From a virus, in the IMG/VR virus record IMGVR_UViG_3300030406_003579, positions 1-44,547 of that record: DNA of 44,547 nt. The stretch is one strand, 5' to 3'. Below the pieces are notes generated by a model. That model ran no database searches, had not been told where the DNA came from, and saw only the letters and a program-made list of their open reading frames with translations. Made by a program: the position numbers and the translations under genes. Of the stretch, positions 1-10,561 are shown piece by piece (position 1 is the stretch's first letter; every line of letters begins with the position of its first letter).

Positions 1-770
1 TTTTGCCATTGATTGTCTAACTCATTACGTTTTTTATCTACGTAATTTTCTAAAACTGTAGGTATTACTACTTGATTCCATACGTCAGCACTAGTAGCTA
101 CTACATTACCGCTTGGATCTTTATATTCATTATTATACACATCTATATTATAACCTTCTTGTATTGCTAGTTGCGTGTAATGTATATCACCTGTAGCCAT
201 TGTCCACTCTTCTAGCGGATCATAACCGTATGGCTCTGCTAATCTAGTAACGCCACCAAAGTTAAACGACAACTTCTTTTTACCGTTTAGCCTAAATCTT
301 TGCGTGGCTTCGTAATATTCTATGTCTGCAAAACCATCTTTAATATATTCTACTTTTGTAAACCATTTTGGCCTAACATATCTTAAAAAGTGATATTGAT
401 CAAAATATTCTACACCTTCTTGTCTTTTATAATCTACTTCAAATAAGTATTCAAACGGTGATTTACCAACATTGGCAGCATCTGAAAATGATGTTTCAGT
501 ACCATCTTTAAACGGTGTGCTACCTTCATATTGAAATCTTTGTATTTTACGTATACCCATTGTTAATGAGTAATCGTAAGGCGTTATTATAGTATCATAA
601 TCTAACGAACTACCATTAATAGAATATACGTCTTTATCAGATAATGATGTACCACCGTTTGTAGCTACGTAAAATGTAGAAAACTTAAAAGCTTTTTTAA
701 TTTGTGAACAACACTTTTTAGGTGCTGTGCAAGACATTATAAAAATTAATATTAAAAATATATACTTCAT
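1..770 (-). CDS. Putative virion-associated or secreted lipoprotein, 3' end cut by window edge
   Basis: An open frame on the minus strand begins at an ATG at 770 and runs off the left edge, leaving about 256 residues. The N-terminus is a short basic start followed by a strongly hydrophobic stretch (residues 4-12) and Ser13-Cys14, which resembles a lipoprotein signal peptide, although Met at -2 is not an ideal lipobox. Two further cysteines follow at about residues 20-21. The mature part is rich in Tyr, Phe and charged residues and reads like a beta-rich soluble domain. I do not recognise the family. It is the last visible gene of the leftward late operon, 18 bases after the giant 2446-aa gene. 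A membrane-anchored phage protein here could act in lysis or superinfection exclusion; that is inference only. Confidence 0.8.
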   Translation of the reverse strand, partial: MKYIFLILIFIMSCTAPKKCCSQIKKAFKFSTFYVATNGGTSLSDKDVYSINGSSLDYDTIITPYDYSLTMGIRKIQRFQYEGSTPFKDGTETSFSDAANVGKSPFEYLFEVDYKRQEGVEYFDQYHFLRYVRPKWFTKVEYIKDGFADIEYYEATQRFRLNGKKKLSFNFGGVTRLAEPYGYDPLEEWTMATGDIHYTQLAIQEGYNIDVYNNEYKDPSGNVVATSADVWNQVVIPTVLENYVDKKRNELDNQWQ

Positions 771-788
771 AAGTAAATTATTACATGT

Positions 789-3700
789 TTAATCGTGAGC
801 GTAACACCTTGTTTTAGGCTTATCTACCATGTTTTTACATCTAGAGCTATCACGCTTAATAAAGCTACATTGATTTTTGCCTTGTTTCTTTTCTCTTTTC
901 TTTTTCTCTTTCAACTCATCTTTAGCCTCTTGCTGTGCTTGACGTTTTAAATCTAAGTATCTTACATATTGATTTTCTTTGCCTTTATTTACAACTACAC
1001 GCTCACCAACTTGTAAATCCCAAGCGCTCCAACCTAACGTTAAAAATGCTCTTTGCATCGCTGTGTTTTCTTGATTTAAAGCTTCTCTAATATTATCTGT
1101 TTTTCTAAACAACCTATCAAGCGGAACATTAGTAGCAGCTGTTGTAACTTTTGCTGTAGCATCCCAAATAGGATTATTATAATCAAACGTGTCCATGCTA
1201 CCCATTATCTCTCTATTAAATTTATAAGCATTTAATGCACTATAAACTTTTCTAGCTTTAGCACCCATAGGTGGCGAAACTTGCACAGCTTCAACTACTA
1301 CTTGACCATAATCAGCTCTTGATTTTCTTTCAGATTCAGAAATAAATCTCATTATAGTATTTTTAATAGTTGCAACTGCAGCGCCTGTTACACCAGAGCC
1401 TCTTAGTATTGTATCAAGCATACTGTTTGCTATTCTTGTAGCTCTTTGATCTAGCGCGTCGTCTTCTTCGTCATCAAAGCTTAAAGCAAATATAGCTGAT
1501 TGCAAAGCAGAAAATATAACATTTTGTATAGCGCCATAATATAATATTCTTGACACATTACTTCTCCAGTCACCACGATTATTTATTAAGTCTCTAGCAG
1601 CTTTTTTAATTAAACGGTTATATTGCATAGGTGTATTAGCAAAAGCTAATATAAGACGACCTAATGGACTAGCTTGTTGCTGTGATATACGATCAGGTCT
1701 AGCCGACTGCTGAGTCTCTTGAGCTATTTCTTGAAAATCTAAAAACGCTTTTTCTTCTGCAGCTTTTTTGTCCATACCTTGCTTTGTATATGTTTCAACT
1801 CTATTTCTATAAAACGTAGAGCCACCAGAAGCAATAGCAAAGCTATCAGCCATTTGTGTAGGTAAAAAACCTTTTTTAAGTAAATATGCAAGCGCAGCTT
1901 TAGCTTTATTTTGAGCGCCGGCTACAGCATTGGCAAGTTCAGCTTCATTTACATTTATTTGTAAACCTGCACGTCTAGCTTTTAAAAAGTCAGAATTAAA
2001 TAAAGTAGTAAAGTCTGACCAGTATTGTTTTTGATTAGCAAAAGCTTTACCAGCTTTAAATATATTGTTATCGTCAAAGTTTATAAAGTTAACTGTAGAC
2101 AATGTTTGTAGTACAGCTGATCTTGCATTAAAAAACATTATAGCGCCAACAGATCCGTTAACCCAGTTTGTCCAACCTTGACCGTAAGTTCTACCTGAAG
2201 ATCTATTTGTACCGTTTTCCATACGATATAACGAGTCTTCTAAAGCACTTCTAAATCTAGAGCCATATATAGCCTCTATTTTATTCATGTTTTCAGGAGA
2301 AAATATAATATTTTTGTTTTCAATAAACTCTGATAAATATTGTTTTCTACCTATTTTATTTACAATGTTTTCTAAGTCAGAAGCTATAGTTTCTACACTC
2401 CAGTTTTCACCTGGCTCTATCCAACCTTTATCTCTTTTTGATACAATACTTAAAGCATCTGCAAATGTTTTTAAATCTTGATCTGTATTAACAACACTTT
2501 TTAAATAATCTAAATCTCTTTTGGATATGCCTGGAACTTCAAAACCTGCTTTGTCAAACAAGTAAACTCTCACAGCATTATCAAAAGTAAAGCCAGTATC
2601 TTTTTCTATTAACTTACCTAATCTTTTTTTAACGTTAGGTATTTCTTTTCTAAGTAGTTTATAATCTTCTAATATACTCATACGAGCTTCGCTCATTTCA
2701 CGATCAGCTCTACCAAACGGATCTAGTAAAGCTTTTTTCATAAACTCCATATCAGCGTTACCTTGCTCACCTTTGCCATAAAAATCGTATAATAAGCCTG
2801 CAAAGTCTTCAGCTGACGGTGGTACAAAAAATCTATATCTACCTATGTTTTTACCACGCTTTTGACCAACAACTCTTGAAAATGTTTTTTCAGCTGCAAC
2901 ACCTTTTGTTCGCTCAATCATTTTGTTAAACTCAGAGTTTAAATCTTTACTAAATTGTACTCTAGCTTGAACAGACTTACCTTTAATATCTAACTGATCA
3001 AACACATGCTTAACAGCTTCTACGTTAGGTAAAGCGTCGTCAACAAAATACATATCGTTATATCCTTCTTGATATTTTTCTAAAAACCAAGCTGCTTTAG
3101 CATCACCTTCACTTTTACCTAAGCCAGTTATATTTTTTATAGGTATATTTATACCTTGACTTTTTAGCCATTGGTGTATTGGCTCAGCAGCTTCTTGCAT
3201 ACGAGCTGTTAAAACAAACACGTTGCTAGGCCCATACTTGCGTATTTGGTTTTTCATTTTTTGAAGTAGTGGCCCTTCTTTACCGCCACGAACATTTACA
3301 AAATCAGAAAAGTCAAAGCTATATCCTTGCTCAGCATATCTAGGGCCGTCAATAGGCCATTTGTCAGATGGTATTCTAACTGTTTCACCTTCTTTAGTTG
3401 CTGTAACAAAGTTTTCACCGTCTATAATTAATGTTTCGTCAAAGTCAAAAGTAGACATGCCTTTTGAGTCTTTGCTATAAGCTAGTACAGGTCTAACATT
3501 AGATATGTTTTGACTAATGCTAGAGTTTTGCTTTATTTCAGCGTTTGGCTTAATTTTATTTCTAATTTGTAAAAAACTGTTTAAGTTGTTTGTAGCTTGA
3601 GAAGCTGTAATATCTCCATTTAAAAACTGATACAAAAGATTTTGTTGAGTACTAATAGTTGATGCATCGCCATGCAAGCTAGCATCAACACCTAAGCCAA

Positions 3701-6700
3701 ACTCTTCTGCTATAGTTTCACCTCTAGCATTTACTAAATAGTTAGGATTTATTCCGCCATCATTAGCATTTACTAATGGATTAAAATATCTTATCCACTT
3801 AGATTTTAATCCTAACAATATATCAAGATGATATTCTAGCGGCGGCGCTTGGACAAAGTTAAACTTAACGCCATTAATTTCACCTTTAAGCTTTTTATCA
3901 TAAGATAAAGGCAAAGATCCTTGAGCATAGTTTTCAAAAGCACCATCAATATACAACTCTAAGTTACCTTGTAAAGCTCTATTAAATAAAAATTTAGCAA
4001 AGTCACTAGCTGGCAAAGTGTGTTCTTCTACATTTTTTTCATTAAGAGTGTTAGTAAATTCTAATGTTGACGAAACTCTAGCAAAATGACCCATGTTTTG
4101 AGAAGTAGAAGCAAACATAGTAGCAAAATAAGGTATAGTTTCAGGCTGAGCTTGCATTATCTCTTGTATTTTAAGCCATATCTTTTTAGCACCTCTTCTT
4201 GACGATTCGTGATATTGAGAGTTTTTTAGTTTTTCTGCAACTGTTTTGCCAGTTAGTTTGCCATATTTACCTACAGATGAAACAGCTGCAGTTATATCTG
4301 CGTCAGAAGGAGCAAAATTAACACCTTCAACATAATTTAATAAATCTTCTTTACTTGTAAAAGCAAAGTTTCTTTTTCTACCATTAGCTCCAGCTCCAGC
4401 AAAAGTTCCTACAGTTAACATTTCTATTGGAAAGTTAGGCGCTATAGTATTTTTTACAAAGTCTCTATAACTTTGAAGATCTGCGTTATTATTAACTATA
4501 TCTATAGGTTGAACATTTTGAGCCGCAGCGTTAACAACGCTTTTCCAAGCTTTGTTTTCTTGTCGAAGCATTTTATTTAAGTCTGTATCTTCTTTAGAAA
4601 ACATATAATTAGCCATACCGTCAGATATACTAGTTAACTCTGGATTTTGTCTTCTTATTTCTTGATTAGTTATAACTTTGCCAAGTAAATCTGCAAGAGC
4701 TATAACTCTAGCCGATGTATTTCTATTACGCGTTGGCTTGCCATCTATAATGTCTACTAGCTCTAACAGCTCTGAGTCTTTAATATTTGTTCTCTTAACT
4801 TGAGTTTGCAAACCTGCTTTAGTCTTAGCTCTAGACTCTCTTTTATTATAAAGCGCTTCTAATATAGTCCTAGGCACTCCTGTGGCTTTGCCTGATGAGT
4901 CAAATCCTTGCGGTAAAGCTTGTATTACTAAAGCAGCGTTAGTATTAAACCATCTTTGCGCTGAAGCTACTTCTGCGGCTGTAAGATTTGCTTTGCTTTT
5001 AATTTTATCAGGTGATATACCTAATAATTTGCCAATAGTATTTCTAGCAGCGTTTGGTACGCTTTTAAAATTAGACAATGTAGAAAACTTAACATCTTGT
5101 TCGTTTACCTCTGTAGTAATTTCATTTTGTATGTTTAACCTATCAGCTAATACTATGTCTTTAGTTTTTCTACCTGCTTCTGTTGGTGTAGCTTCTTCAA
5201 TAGCTGTCTCTCTTTCAACTTTAGTAGCTACAGCTTCATCGGTCGTAGTTTGAAATATTTGACCAAACCTAGGATCGTCTTTATAAAACTCTTGAAGTCT
5301 AGCATCTAATAGTTTACCTCCAGGTGTAGAAGAGTTTAAGTAGCCCATTACGCTATCGTTTCTATCTGGATTATAGTTATTCAACAAACCTACTAAACCT
5401 CTATTATCATCTAGCACAAAGTTTCTAACTATATCAGCTCTTTCTTCGGCTGTTATACCTTCTATTCTAGGTAATCTTCTATCTACTTCATTAGATAAAG
5501 CGTCGGCAGCTATAAAAGCTGTTCCTTGCTTAGTGCTTGGATTTATTAAGTCAGCTTTCATTGCTTCAACTTCTTGATATATTTTAGAAAACTGAGTCGT
5601 TGGTTTAGCATCTTCTTTACCTTCAACTAACTTACCCTTAGCTCCTTCCGTAGCTGCTTTTATTATTGCTTTATCTATTTTACCTTCAGATATACTAGCT
5701 GTGTAGTCTTTAACAAAATTAAAAACATCTTTACCAGTGTCAAGCCTTACCTCTTTTAAACCTGTTCTTTGTAAAAATCTTCTTATTGTGTCGCCAATTT
5801 TAGTAAAAAAGTTTTCTTCAAATCTTAATGATCCATCAGCTATAGACTCAGACATTAACACAATAACTTCTTCTCCAAAGTTTGCATCTCTTACAAACTC
5901 TCCTTGCTCATTAAACTGACCATAACTAGCTAATCTTTGACCTAAAGCGGTTTTATCACCTTTTATTTTAGACACATGCTCAATTAAAGCATCGCCTAAG
6001 TTGTCTTGTATTTCTTTATTATTACCAATAGTTTTATACAGCAAAGCATGACCTAGCTCATGTATTTCAGTAAGTTTTGGTTGTTTATCTGTGTTTATAA
6101 TTATCTCAAACTCACCGTCACCAAACTGTTTTATAAAACCGTATTGATTTGAAGCTGCTTCAGCCATATCGCCAAGAGTTTGATCATTAGCTATATCGCT
6201 TTTTCCTAGTCGAGTTAATTTACCTTTTATACCAGCTTTACTTAACTCTTTAATTTGTTGTTCAACATTTTCAGCTGTTTTATCAGCTAATATTTGTGTA
6301 GCTCTAGCTTGTGCAGCTTCATAACTATCTCTATATCCTTCTAACGCAGACTTATATTCTTGCTCTGATATTTGTTTTTTATTAAACTTTTTTTGAAGCT
6401 CTACAGCTCTAGCGGCTTGAACATCTGCTATATCATATATGTTTTCAAGCTCTGTAATATCACCTTCACTAAGCTGATTATATATATCGTTACCTTTTTT
6501 TATGTTTTTTTGTAGCTCTTGAGTTTTTACATCTCTTTTTTCTTCAAGACCTTTTATTACAGTAGGATCTTTTGCTTTTTCAATTTGTTGAGATATAGAT
6601 AAAATTTCATTTATTTGAGCTTCTACTTTTAAACCGTCAACATTTTTTCTAGTTTGCGCTACGGCTCTAGCAGAGTAGCTACCCGTTGCTAAACCACTAG

Positions 6701-8129
6701 CGCCTAAAAAACCTTGAACACCAGACTCCATACCTTCAGGACTTTGAGCATACTCTAGTATAGTATTAGAAAAGCTTACGTCTGGATCTATAGCTGATTT
6801 TTTATTATACTCTTCTATACCTCCTTGAAATATTTCTGTAGCAGACTCAGTAACACCGGTAGTTAATATATTTAACGTTGTTTTAGCTTTTGGATTATAG
6901 TTAAATTTATCTCTTACTTTTTTAGGCATTAATTTTGGCGTAGGCATTTTTCCACCTAAAGCTTTTTTAAGCTTTCTATAACCAAGGTACTCAGCGCCAG
7001 CTTGTAAACTAGCTAATCTTATAGCTTGGTCGCCATCATCTTCACCGTCGAGTATTAGCTGCTCTAATGTTTTTCCTTTAGTTTCAGCTATTTCAGTATT
7101 ATAATCAATATAGTTTTGAGCAGCAAAGTCCATAAAGTAACCAGTACCAACTGTACCACTATTGTATATTACAGAGCCACCTACGTTTACTATAGCACTT
7201 AACACAGAAGCTGCTTGATCGCCAAGATTACCTTCAGCAAAAGACTCTATTACACCAAGCGTAGGCTTTCTGTCTTGCTGCTTTTGTTTAAAAGCTTCTA
7301 TTTTTTGTATTCTTTGTTCGTCAGTCAATAAACCTTCTACAAAAGAAGGATATTTATCTTTGTTTCTTTCTATATAAGCGTCAATTCGTTCGTCGCCAAA
7401 TATAGATCTATATACTTGGTCTGTAGCTAAGTCTAAACCTATTCCTTCACCAAAATAATAATCTACAACATTTCTACCGTCTTGAATTAAGTTTGAAAAT
7501 GAATTTTTAATAGACTGCTTAGCAGTTAACTTTTGCTGCTCGCCTTGCTTATTAAACTCGTCAACTCTTTTGTCGTATTCTGCAGATAATGTTTCTAATT
7601 CTTTTTGCCCTGTGCTAAGCTTTTTGTTATAAGCTTTAACTAATGTATTATACTCGTTAACTTGACTTTGAGTTGGAGGATCTACGTTATCTTCTCTAAG
7701 GTTTTGTTTTTCAAAAGTTTTTAATACCTTTGAAGCTTTGCTTATTTCAGTATAAAAATTATTTACTTTAGTTTCTAGCTCTATTTTTTCTTTATCAAGC
7801 TGCTCTTTAAAAGTTAACGGATTTGCTTGAACTTCTGGAAGTGTAATACCTTTAATAGTATCACCTTCTTGACGAGCGCCTGGTAATACATCAAAACCTG
7901 ACTCTTTAGCTTTTTTTACAATTTCTAAATTGTCTGTATAAGTAGGTAGCTCCGAAAAAGAAGCTGCCGAGTTGGATGCCGTACTTTCTGGCTCCGCAGG
8001 GGCATCCACTTTCTGGGGAGCTTGTTCTTTTTTTGTTTCGACGTAGTTTGTAATAAAGCCTTTTATTTCATCATCAGACTTTCCAGCATCGATTAGTTTT
8101 TGAATCTCTAATTCTAACTCTTCGTTCAT
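789..8129 (-). CDS. Giant polyvalent-type internal virion protein with HExxH metallopeptidase and HAD domains
   Basis: This is a 2446-aa protein. A zincin motif HELGH lies at residues 690-694. A HAD-type phosphatase/nucleotidase module spans about 1555-1715, with FDFDET (D1562, D1564), LTAR (T1641) and FVDDA (D1697-D1698). The C-terminus ends in a C-x9-C-x10-C-x2-H knuckle (C2421, C2431, C2442, H2445). The N-terminal 250 residues are charged and coiled-coil-like. A hydrophobic stretch near 2270-2300 follows a segment containing PLGRLILAFANTPMQY, a type of C-terminal region I associate with large marine-phage virion proteins. Multi-enzyme giants of this architecture are known as polyvalent proteins and are thought to be ejected with the genome. 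Its place after the tail genes in the late operon agrees with an ejected or internal role. Enzyme motifs are seen directly; ejection and substrate are inferred. Confidence 0.85.
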   Translation of the reverse strand: MNEELELEIQKLIDAGKSDDEIKGFITNYVETKKEQAPQKVDAPAEPESTASNSAASFSELPTYTDNLEIVKKAKESGFDVLPGARQEGDTIKGITLPEVQANPLTFKEQLDKEKIELETKVNNFYTEISKASKVLKTFEKQNLREDNVDPPTQSQVNEYNTLVKAYNKKLSTGQKELETLSAEYDKRVDEFNKQGEQQKLTAKQSIKNSFSNLIQDGRNVVDYYFGEGIGLDLATDQVYRSIFGDERIDAYIERNKDKYPSFVEGLLTDEQRIQKIEAFKQKQQDRKPTLGVIESFAEGNLGDQAASVLSAIVNVGGSVIYNSGTVGTGYFMDFAAQNYIDYNTEIAETKGKTLEQLILDGEDDGDQAIRLASLQAGAEYLGYRKLKKALGGKMPTPKLMPKKVRDKFNYNPKAKTTLNILTTGVTESATEIFQGGIEEYNKKSAIDPDVSFSNTILEYAQSPEGMESGVQGFLGASGLATGSYSARAVAQTRKNVDGLKVEAQINEILSISQQIEKAKDPTVIKGLEEKRDVKTQELQKNIKKGNDIYNQLSEGDITELENIYDIADVQAARAVELQKKFNKKQISEQEYKSALEGYRDSYEAAQARATQILADKTAENVEQQIKELSKAGIKGKLTRLGKSDIANDQTLGDMAEAASNQYGFIKQFGDGEFEIIINTDKQPKLTEIHELGHALLYKTIGNNKEIQDNLGDALIEHVSKIKGDKTALGQRLASYGQFNEQGEFVRDANFGEEVIVLMSESIADGSLRFEENFFTKIGDTIRRFLQRTGLKEVRLDTGKDVFNFVKDYTASISEGKIDKAIIKAATEGAKGKLVEGKEDAKPTTQFSKIYQEVEAMKADLINPSTKQGTAFIAADALSNEVDRRLPRIEGITAEERADIVRNFVLDDNRGLVGLLNNYNPDRNDSVMGYLNSSTPGGKLLDARLQEFYKDDPRFGQIFQTTTDEAVATKVERETAIEEATPTEAGRKTKDIVLADRLNIQNEITTEVNEQDVKFSTLSNFKSVPNAARNTIGKLLGISPDKIKSKANLTAAEVASAQRWFNTNAALVIQALPQGFDSSGKATGVPRTILEALYNKRESRAKTKAGLQTQVKRTNIKDSELLELVDIIDGKPTRNRNTSARVIALADLLGKVITNQEIRRQNPELTSISDGMANYMFSKEDTDLNKMLRQENKAWKSVVNAAAQNVQPIDIVNNNADLQSYRDFVKNTIAPNFPIEMLTVGTFAGAGANGRKRNFAFTSKEDLLNYVEGVNFAPSDADITAAVSSVGKYGKLTGKTVAEKLKNSQYHESSRRGAKKIWLKIQEIMQAQPETIPYFATMFASTSQNMGHFARVSSTLEFTNTLNEKNVEEHTLPASDFAKFLFNRALQGNLELYIDGAFENYAQGSLPLSYDKKLKGEINGVKFNFVQAPPLEYHLDILLGLKSKWIRYFNPLVNANDGGINPNYLVNARGETIAEEFGLGVDASLHGDASTISTQQNLLYQFLNGDITASQATNNLNSFLQIRNKIKPNAEIKQNSSISQNISNVRPVLAYSKDSKGMSTFDFDETLIIDGENFVTATKEGETVRIPSDKWPIDGPRYAEQGYSFDFSDFVNVRGGKEGPLLQKMKNQIRKYGPSNVFVLTARMQEAAEPIHQWLKSQGINIPIKNITGLGKSEGDAKAAWFLEKYQEGYNDMYFVDDALPNVEAVKHVFDQLDIKGKSVQARVQFSKDLNSEFNKMIERTKGVAAEKTFSRVVGQKRGKNIGRYRFFVPPSAEDFAGLLYDFYGKGEQGNADMEFMKKALLDPFGRADREMSEARMSILEDYKLLRKEIPNVKKRLGKLIEKDTGFTFDNAVRVYLFDKAGFEVPGISKRDLDYLKSVVNTDQDLKTFADALSIVSKRDKGWIEPGENWSVETIASDLENIVNKIGRKQYLSEFIENKNIIFSPENMNKIEAIYGSRFRSALEDSLYRMENGTNRSSGRTYGQGWTNWVNGSVGAIMFFNARSAVLQTLSTVNFINFDDNNIFKAGKAFANQKQYWSDFTTLFNSDFLKARRAGLQINVNEAELANAVAGAQNKAKAALAYLLKKGFLPTQMADSFAIASGGSTFYRNRVETYTKQGMDKKAAEEKAFLDFQEIAQETQQSARPDRISQQQASPLGRLILAFANTPMQYNRLIKKAARDLINNRGDWRSNVSRILYYGAIQNVIFSALQSAIFALSFDDEEDDALDQRATRIANSMLDTILRGSGVTGAAVATIKNTIMRFISESERKSRADYGQVVVEAVQVSPPMGAKARKVYSALNAYKFNREIMGSMDTFDYNNPIWDATAKVTTAATNVPLDRLFRKTDNIREALNQENTAMQRAFLTLGWSAWDLQVGERVVVNKGKENQYVRYLDLKRQAQQEAKDELKEKKKREKKQGKNQCSFIKRDSSRCKNMVDKPKTRCYAHD

Positions 8130-8140
8130 AAAATTTTATT

Positions 8141-9577
8141 TTAAGTAGTAGGATTTTGTATTTCGTTTGCAAATTTTAAATAGTCTGCTAGTGTTTTTTT
8201 AGCTGCAGGCTGAGCACTTCGATCTAAATATTTTGGAGGTTTAGTTGATTTTTTTACATCAAACGTTTTAAGTTGTTTTCTAAACTCTTTTGGTATTTTA
8301 CCCATCGTAAGCAGTTCTGTTTCTGTTATTATATCTGGTTTTTGATTTGCTAAAGTAACAGGATTACCTTTTTCATACATTAAATATCTACCATCAGATT
8401 GTCTTTTAGCAGTTCGAGTAGTTCCAGGTATATTTATTTGTGCGCCTTCAGTGTTATAAGACTCTATGAAAGCATTTACTTCGTTAATAAAAGAATAACT
8501 TGGCTTAGTTCCACCTTTTCCTATGTTTGGCTTTTTCTTGTTAGCAGCCATAGCAAGTATAGCGTTGTTATCTATAAAATCTTTAAAATACCCTAAAAAA
8601 GCATCTGTTAAATCTTCATCTTTTAAAACATCTAACATTTCATCTCTTTGAGCTGGTGTTGTAGCTGTTAAATTATTATCTGCTAGCAATTTGTCTAACC
8701 ATATTGTAGCATAAGCCGACTCAGCGCCTTCTGTTTTATCTGCTGTAAAACCTCCAAATATAATAGGTCTTAATTTTTCAGGAGATGATTTAGCTAAATT
8801 CATCATGCCACTAAAAACTTCTCTTCTTGAGTCTTCGTTCCATTTACCTGAAGCGCCAAGTTTTCTAGCATCGTTAACAAACTCTGACATTTGAGTTTCA
8901 AACTTCAAATCTACCTGTTGTGTAGATTTTAAATCTGTTAAGCTAATAAGCTTTTCACCATCTTTGTAATATCCACCAATTTGTTTTTCACCATTTATTA
9001 CAGGATTCCAAACTACATGGTTTTTAAAGTCACCATCTAATAGCTGCGTGTGCACTAGCATCTCTAGTCTACTTGGGTTAGGATCTGGGTTTTTTTGATT
9101 AGCTACAGCTTCAGAATAAAGTTTATTAATATAATCTTTATCTCTTTTGTAAATCTTAAATTTATCTTTTATAGTAGCAAGTTGATTAACTTCTTGTAGT
9201 TTTTTATTTTTACCTACAAAAGGACTTTCAGATCTTTTAATTAATCTATAAGCTTCTTCGTTGTCTTTTTCTATTTCTTCAGTTAATGTAGCGTTTACTG
9301 CTGGGCTATTTGCAAGATCAAGCATTAAAGGCTTTTTAGATAAATCTTTAGCGTAGTTTTGTAAATCTTTTATTTCATTAGATACAGGTTGGTTTGACTC
9401 TTGCAAGTATTTATTATAAGCAGCTTCAGTATTTTCTAACGCTTGAGAAGCAACTTCAGATAAATCTGTAACGCTTTTATTTATATACTTTACGAACTCA
9501 GTACTTCTAGCAGTATTGTACTTAGTTTGAGCTTCGTTTAGCCTTGTTAATGATTTTTGTAAAAAATTTAATGACAT
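8141..9577 (-). CDS. Hypothetical internal virion protein (478 aa)
   Basis: The predicted protein has 478 residues and no motif I recognise. The first ~130 residues are rich in Ala, Glu, Lys, Asn and Gln and look alpha-helical or coiled-coil; the remainder is mixed alpha/beta with many Lys and Asp. No signal peptide or membrane segment is visible. It lies 11 bases after the 2446-aa gene's start (in transcription order just before it) and 13 bases after the 313-aa coiled-coil protein, all leftward and evidently co-transcribed. In short-tailed phages this position, between the tail proteins and a giant multi-domain protein, is normally taken by internal core or ejection proteins, so that role is inferred from context. 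It could also be a tail accessory protein. Confidence 0.7.
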   Translation of the reverse strand: MSLNFLQKSLTRLNEAQTKYNTARSTEFVKYINKSVTDLSEVASQALENTEAAYNKYLQESNQPVSNEIKDLQNYAKDLSKKPLMLDLANSPAVNATLTEEIEKDNEEAYRLIKRSESPFVGKNKKLQEVNQLATIKDKFKIYKRDKDYINKLYSEAVANQKNPDPNPSRLEMLVHTQLLDGDFKNHVVWNPVINGEKQIGGYYKDGEKLISLTDLKSTQQVDLKFETQMSEFVNDARKLGASGKWNEDSRREVFSGMMNLAKSSPEKLRPIIFGGFTADKTEGAESAYATIWLDKLLADNNLTATTPAQRDEMLDVLKDEDLTDAFLGYFKDFIDNNAILAMAANKKKPNIGKGGTKPSYSFINEVNAFIESYNTEGAQINIPGTTRTAKRQSDGRYLMYEKGNPVTLANQKPDIITETELLTMGKIPKEFRKQLKTFDVKKSTKPPKYLDRSAQPAAKKTLADYLKFANEIQNPTT

Positions 9578-9590
9578 GTCTATTATTTAA

Positions 9591-10532
9591 TTATTCATCA
9601 TCTTGAAATTGCGCGCTAATTGGAGACATATTTCCAAACTCAAATACTCCACTATCTACATTACCACTTAAGTTATCAAGCAAACTACCTGTTTGATTAT
9701 TGCTACCAGTACCACTAAAAGCATTTATAAGTGTTGGCGCTGCGCCTAAAATACTATTAAACAGATTAGTATTTTCTTGTTGTTGCGCTTGAGCTGTTTC
9801 TGTTGCAGAAGCTAGTTGTTGCGCTTGATAACCTAAACCTAGAGCTTCTCTTTCAGCTTGCATTCGCTGCACGTCCATAGCACCTTTAGCTTCAAGTTGT
9901 TGTATATTCATACCAGCTTGAGCTTGCGCCATATCTATTTGTCTTTGCGCGTCAGCTATTCTAAACTCAGCTTGTCTAGCTTGTTCAGCACCTTGAGCTT
10001 TTAATCTTTGGTTTGTAGCTTCTTGAGCACCAATGTCTGCAGCTATTTGTTGTCTAACTTGCGCGTTTTGTTTAGCTAAAAGTCCAGCGATACTAGCAAT
10101 ACCTCCAGCGCCGCCAGCGCCAGCTCTAGCACTTTGTAATATAGCGGCTTGTGACTCTTCAGCCATTTGTCTTTGATAATCTGCAGACTTTAAATTTACA
10201 GTTAAATCTTCAAATTTATTTTCTGTAGATATTTTTTCTAACGGATTTTGTATTCCTTCAAAAGCATTAGTCATGCCGGCAAAAGGATTTGTTATCTCTG
10301 CGCTGGTAAAAGCATCTAACTGACTTTGAAACTCATCTTGTTTTTCAGCTAAGTTTTCATCAATTTTATCGTTTGCTCTACCAGTTAAAAAACCACCAGC
10401 ACCACCTAAAACGCCACCAAGTATAGCGCCAGGTAGTCCAGCTGTAGATCCTTGAGCAGCGCCTGATACTGCACCACCTAATATATCTGTAAATGTATTT
10501 TTTAAAGGACTTTTTAATTCTCCGTAACTCAT
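9591..10532 (-). CDS. Internal virion/ejection-type protein with Gly-rich N-terminus and long coiled coil
   Basis: The 313-aa product starts with a Gly/Ala-rich hydrophobic stretch (about residues 15-52) that could insert in a membrane. A linker follows, then a long Gln/Ala-rich helix (about 120-245) with repeated AQ and QA pairs, and a disordered Gly/Asn/Ser tail. This plan, an amphipathic or glycine-zipper N-terminus plus an alanine-glutamine coiled coil, is that of T7 gp14-like and P22-like ejection proteins in general shape, though I see no sequence identity that proves homology. It sits between the 2507-aa tail protein and the 478-aa protein in the leftward late operon. A membrane-conduit role during DNA ejection is a reasonable inference. 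Confidence 0.7.
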   Translation of the reverse strand: MSYGELKSPLKNTFTDILGGAVSGAAQGSTAGLPGAILGGVLGGAGGFLTGRANDKIDENLAEKQDEFQSQLDAFTSAEITNPFAGMTNAFEGIQNPLEKISTENKFEDLTVNLKSADYQRQMAEESQAAILQSARAGAGGAGGIASIAGLLAKQNAQVRQQIAADIGAQEATNQRLKAQGAEQARQAEFRIADAQRQIDMAQAQAGMNIQQLEAKGAMDVQRMQAEREALGLGYQAQQLASATETAQAQQQENTNLFNSILGAAPTLINAFSGTGSNNQTGSLLDNLSGNVDSGVFEFGNMSPISAQFQDDE

Positions 10533-10561
10533 TTTATTCTTTTATTATATTATTATTACAT

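Noticed and set aside
4882-5253. Plus-strand open frames inside the left arm (for example 4882-5253, 10926-11255, 33672-34025)
   Set aside because: They lie opposite long, confidently coding leftward genes, and have shadow-type compositions and no leader or neighbour support.
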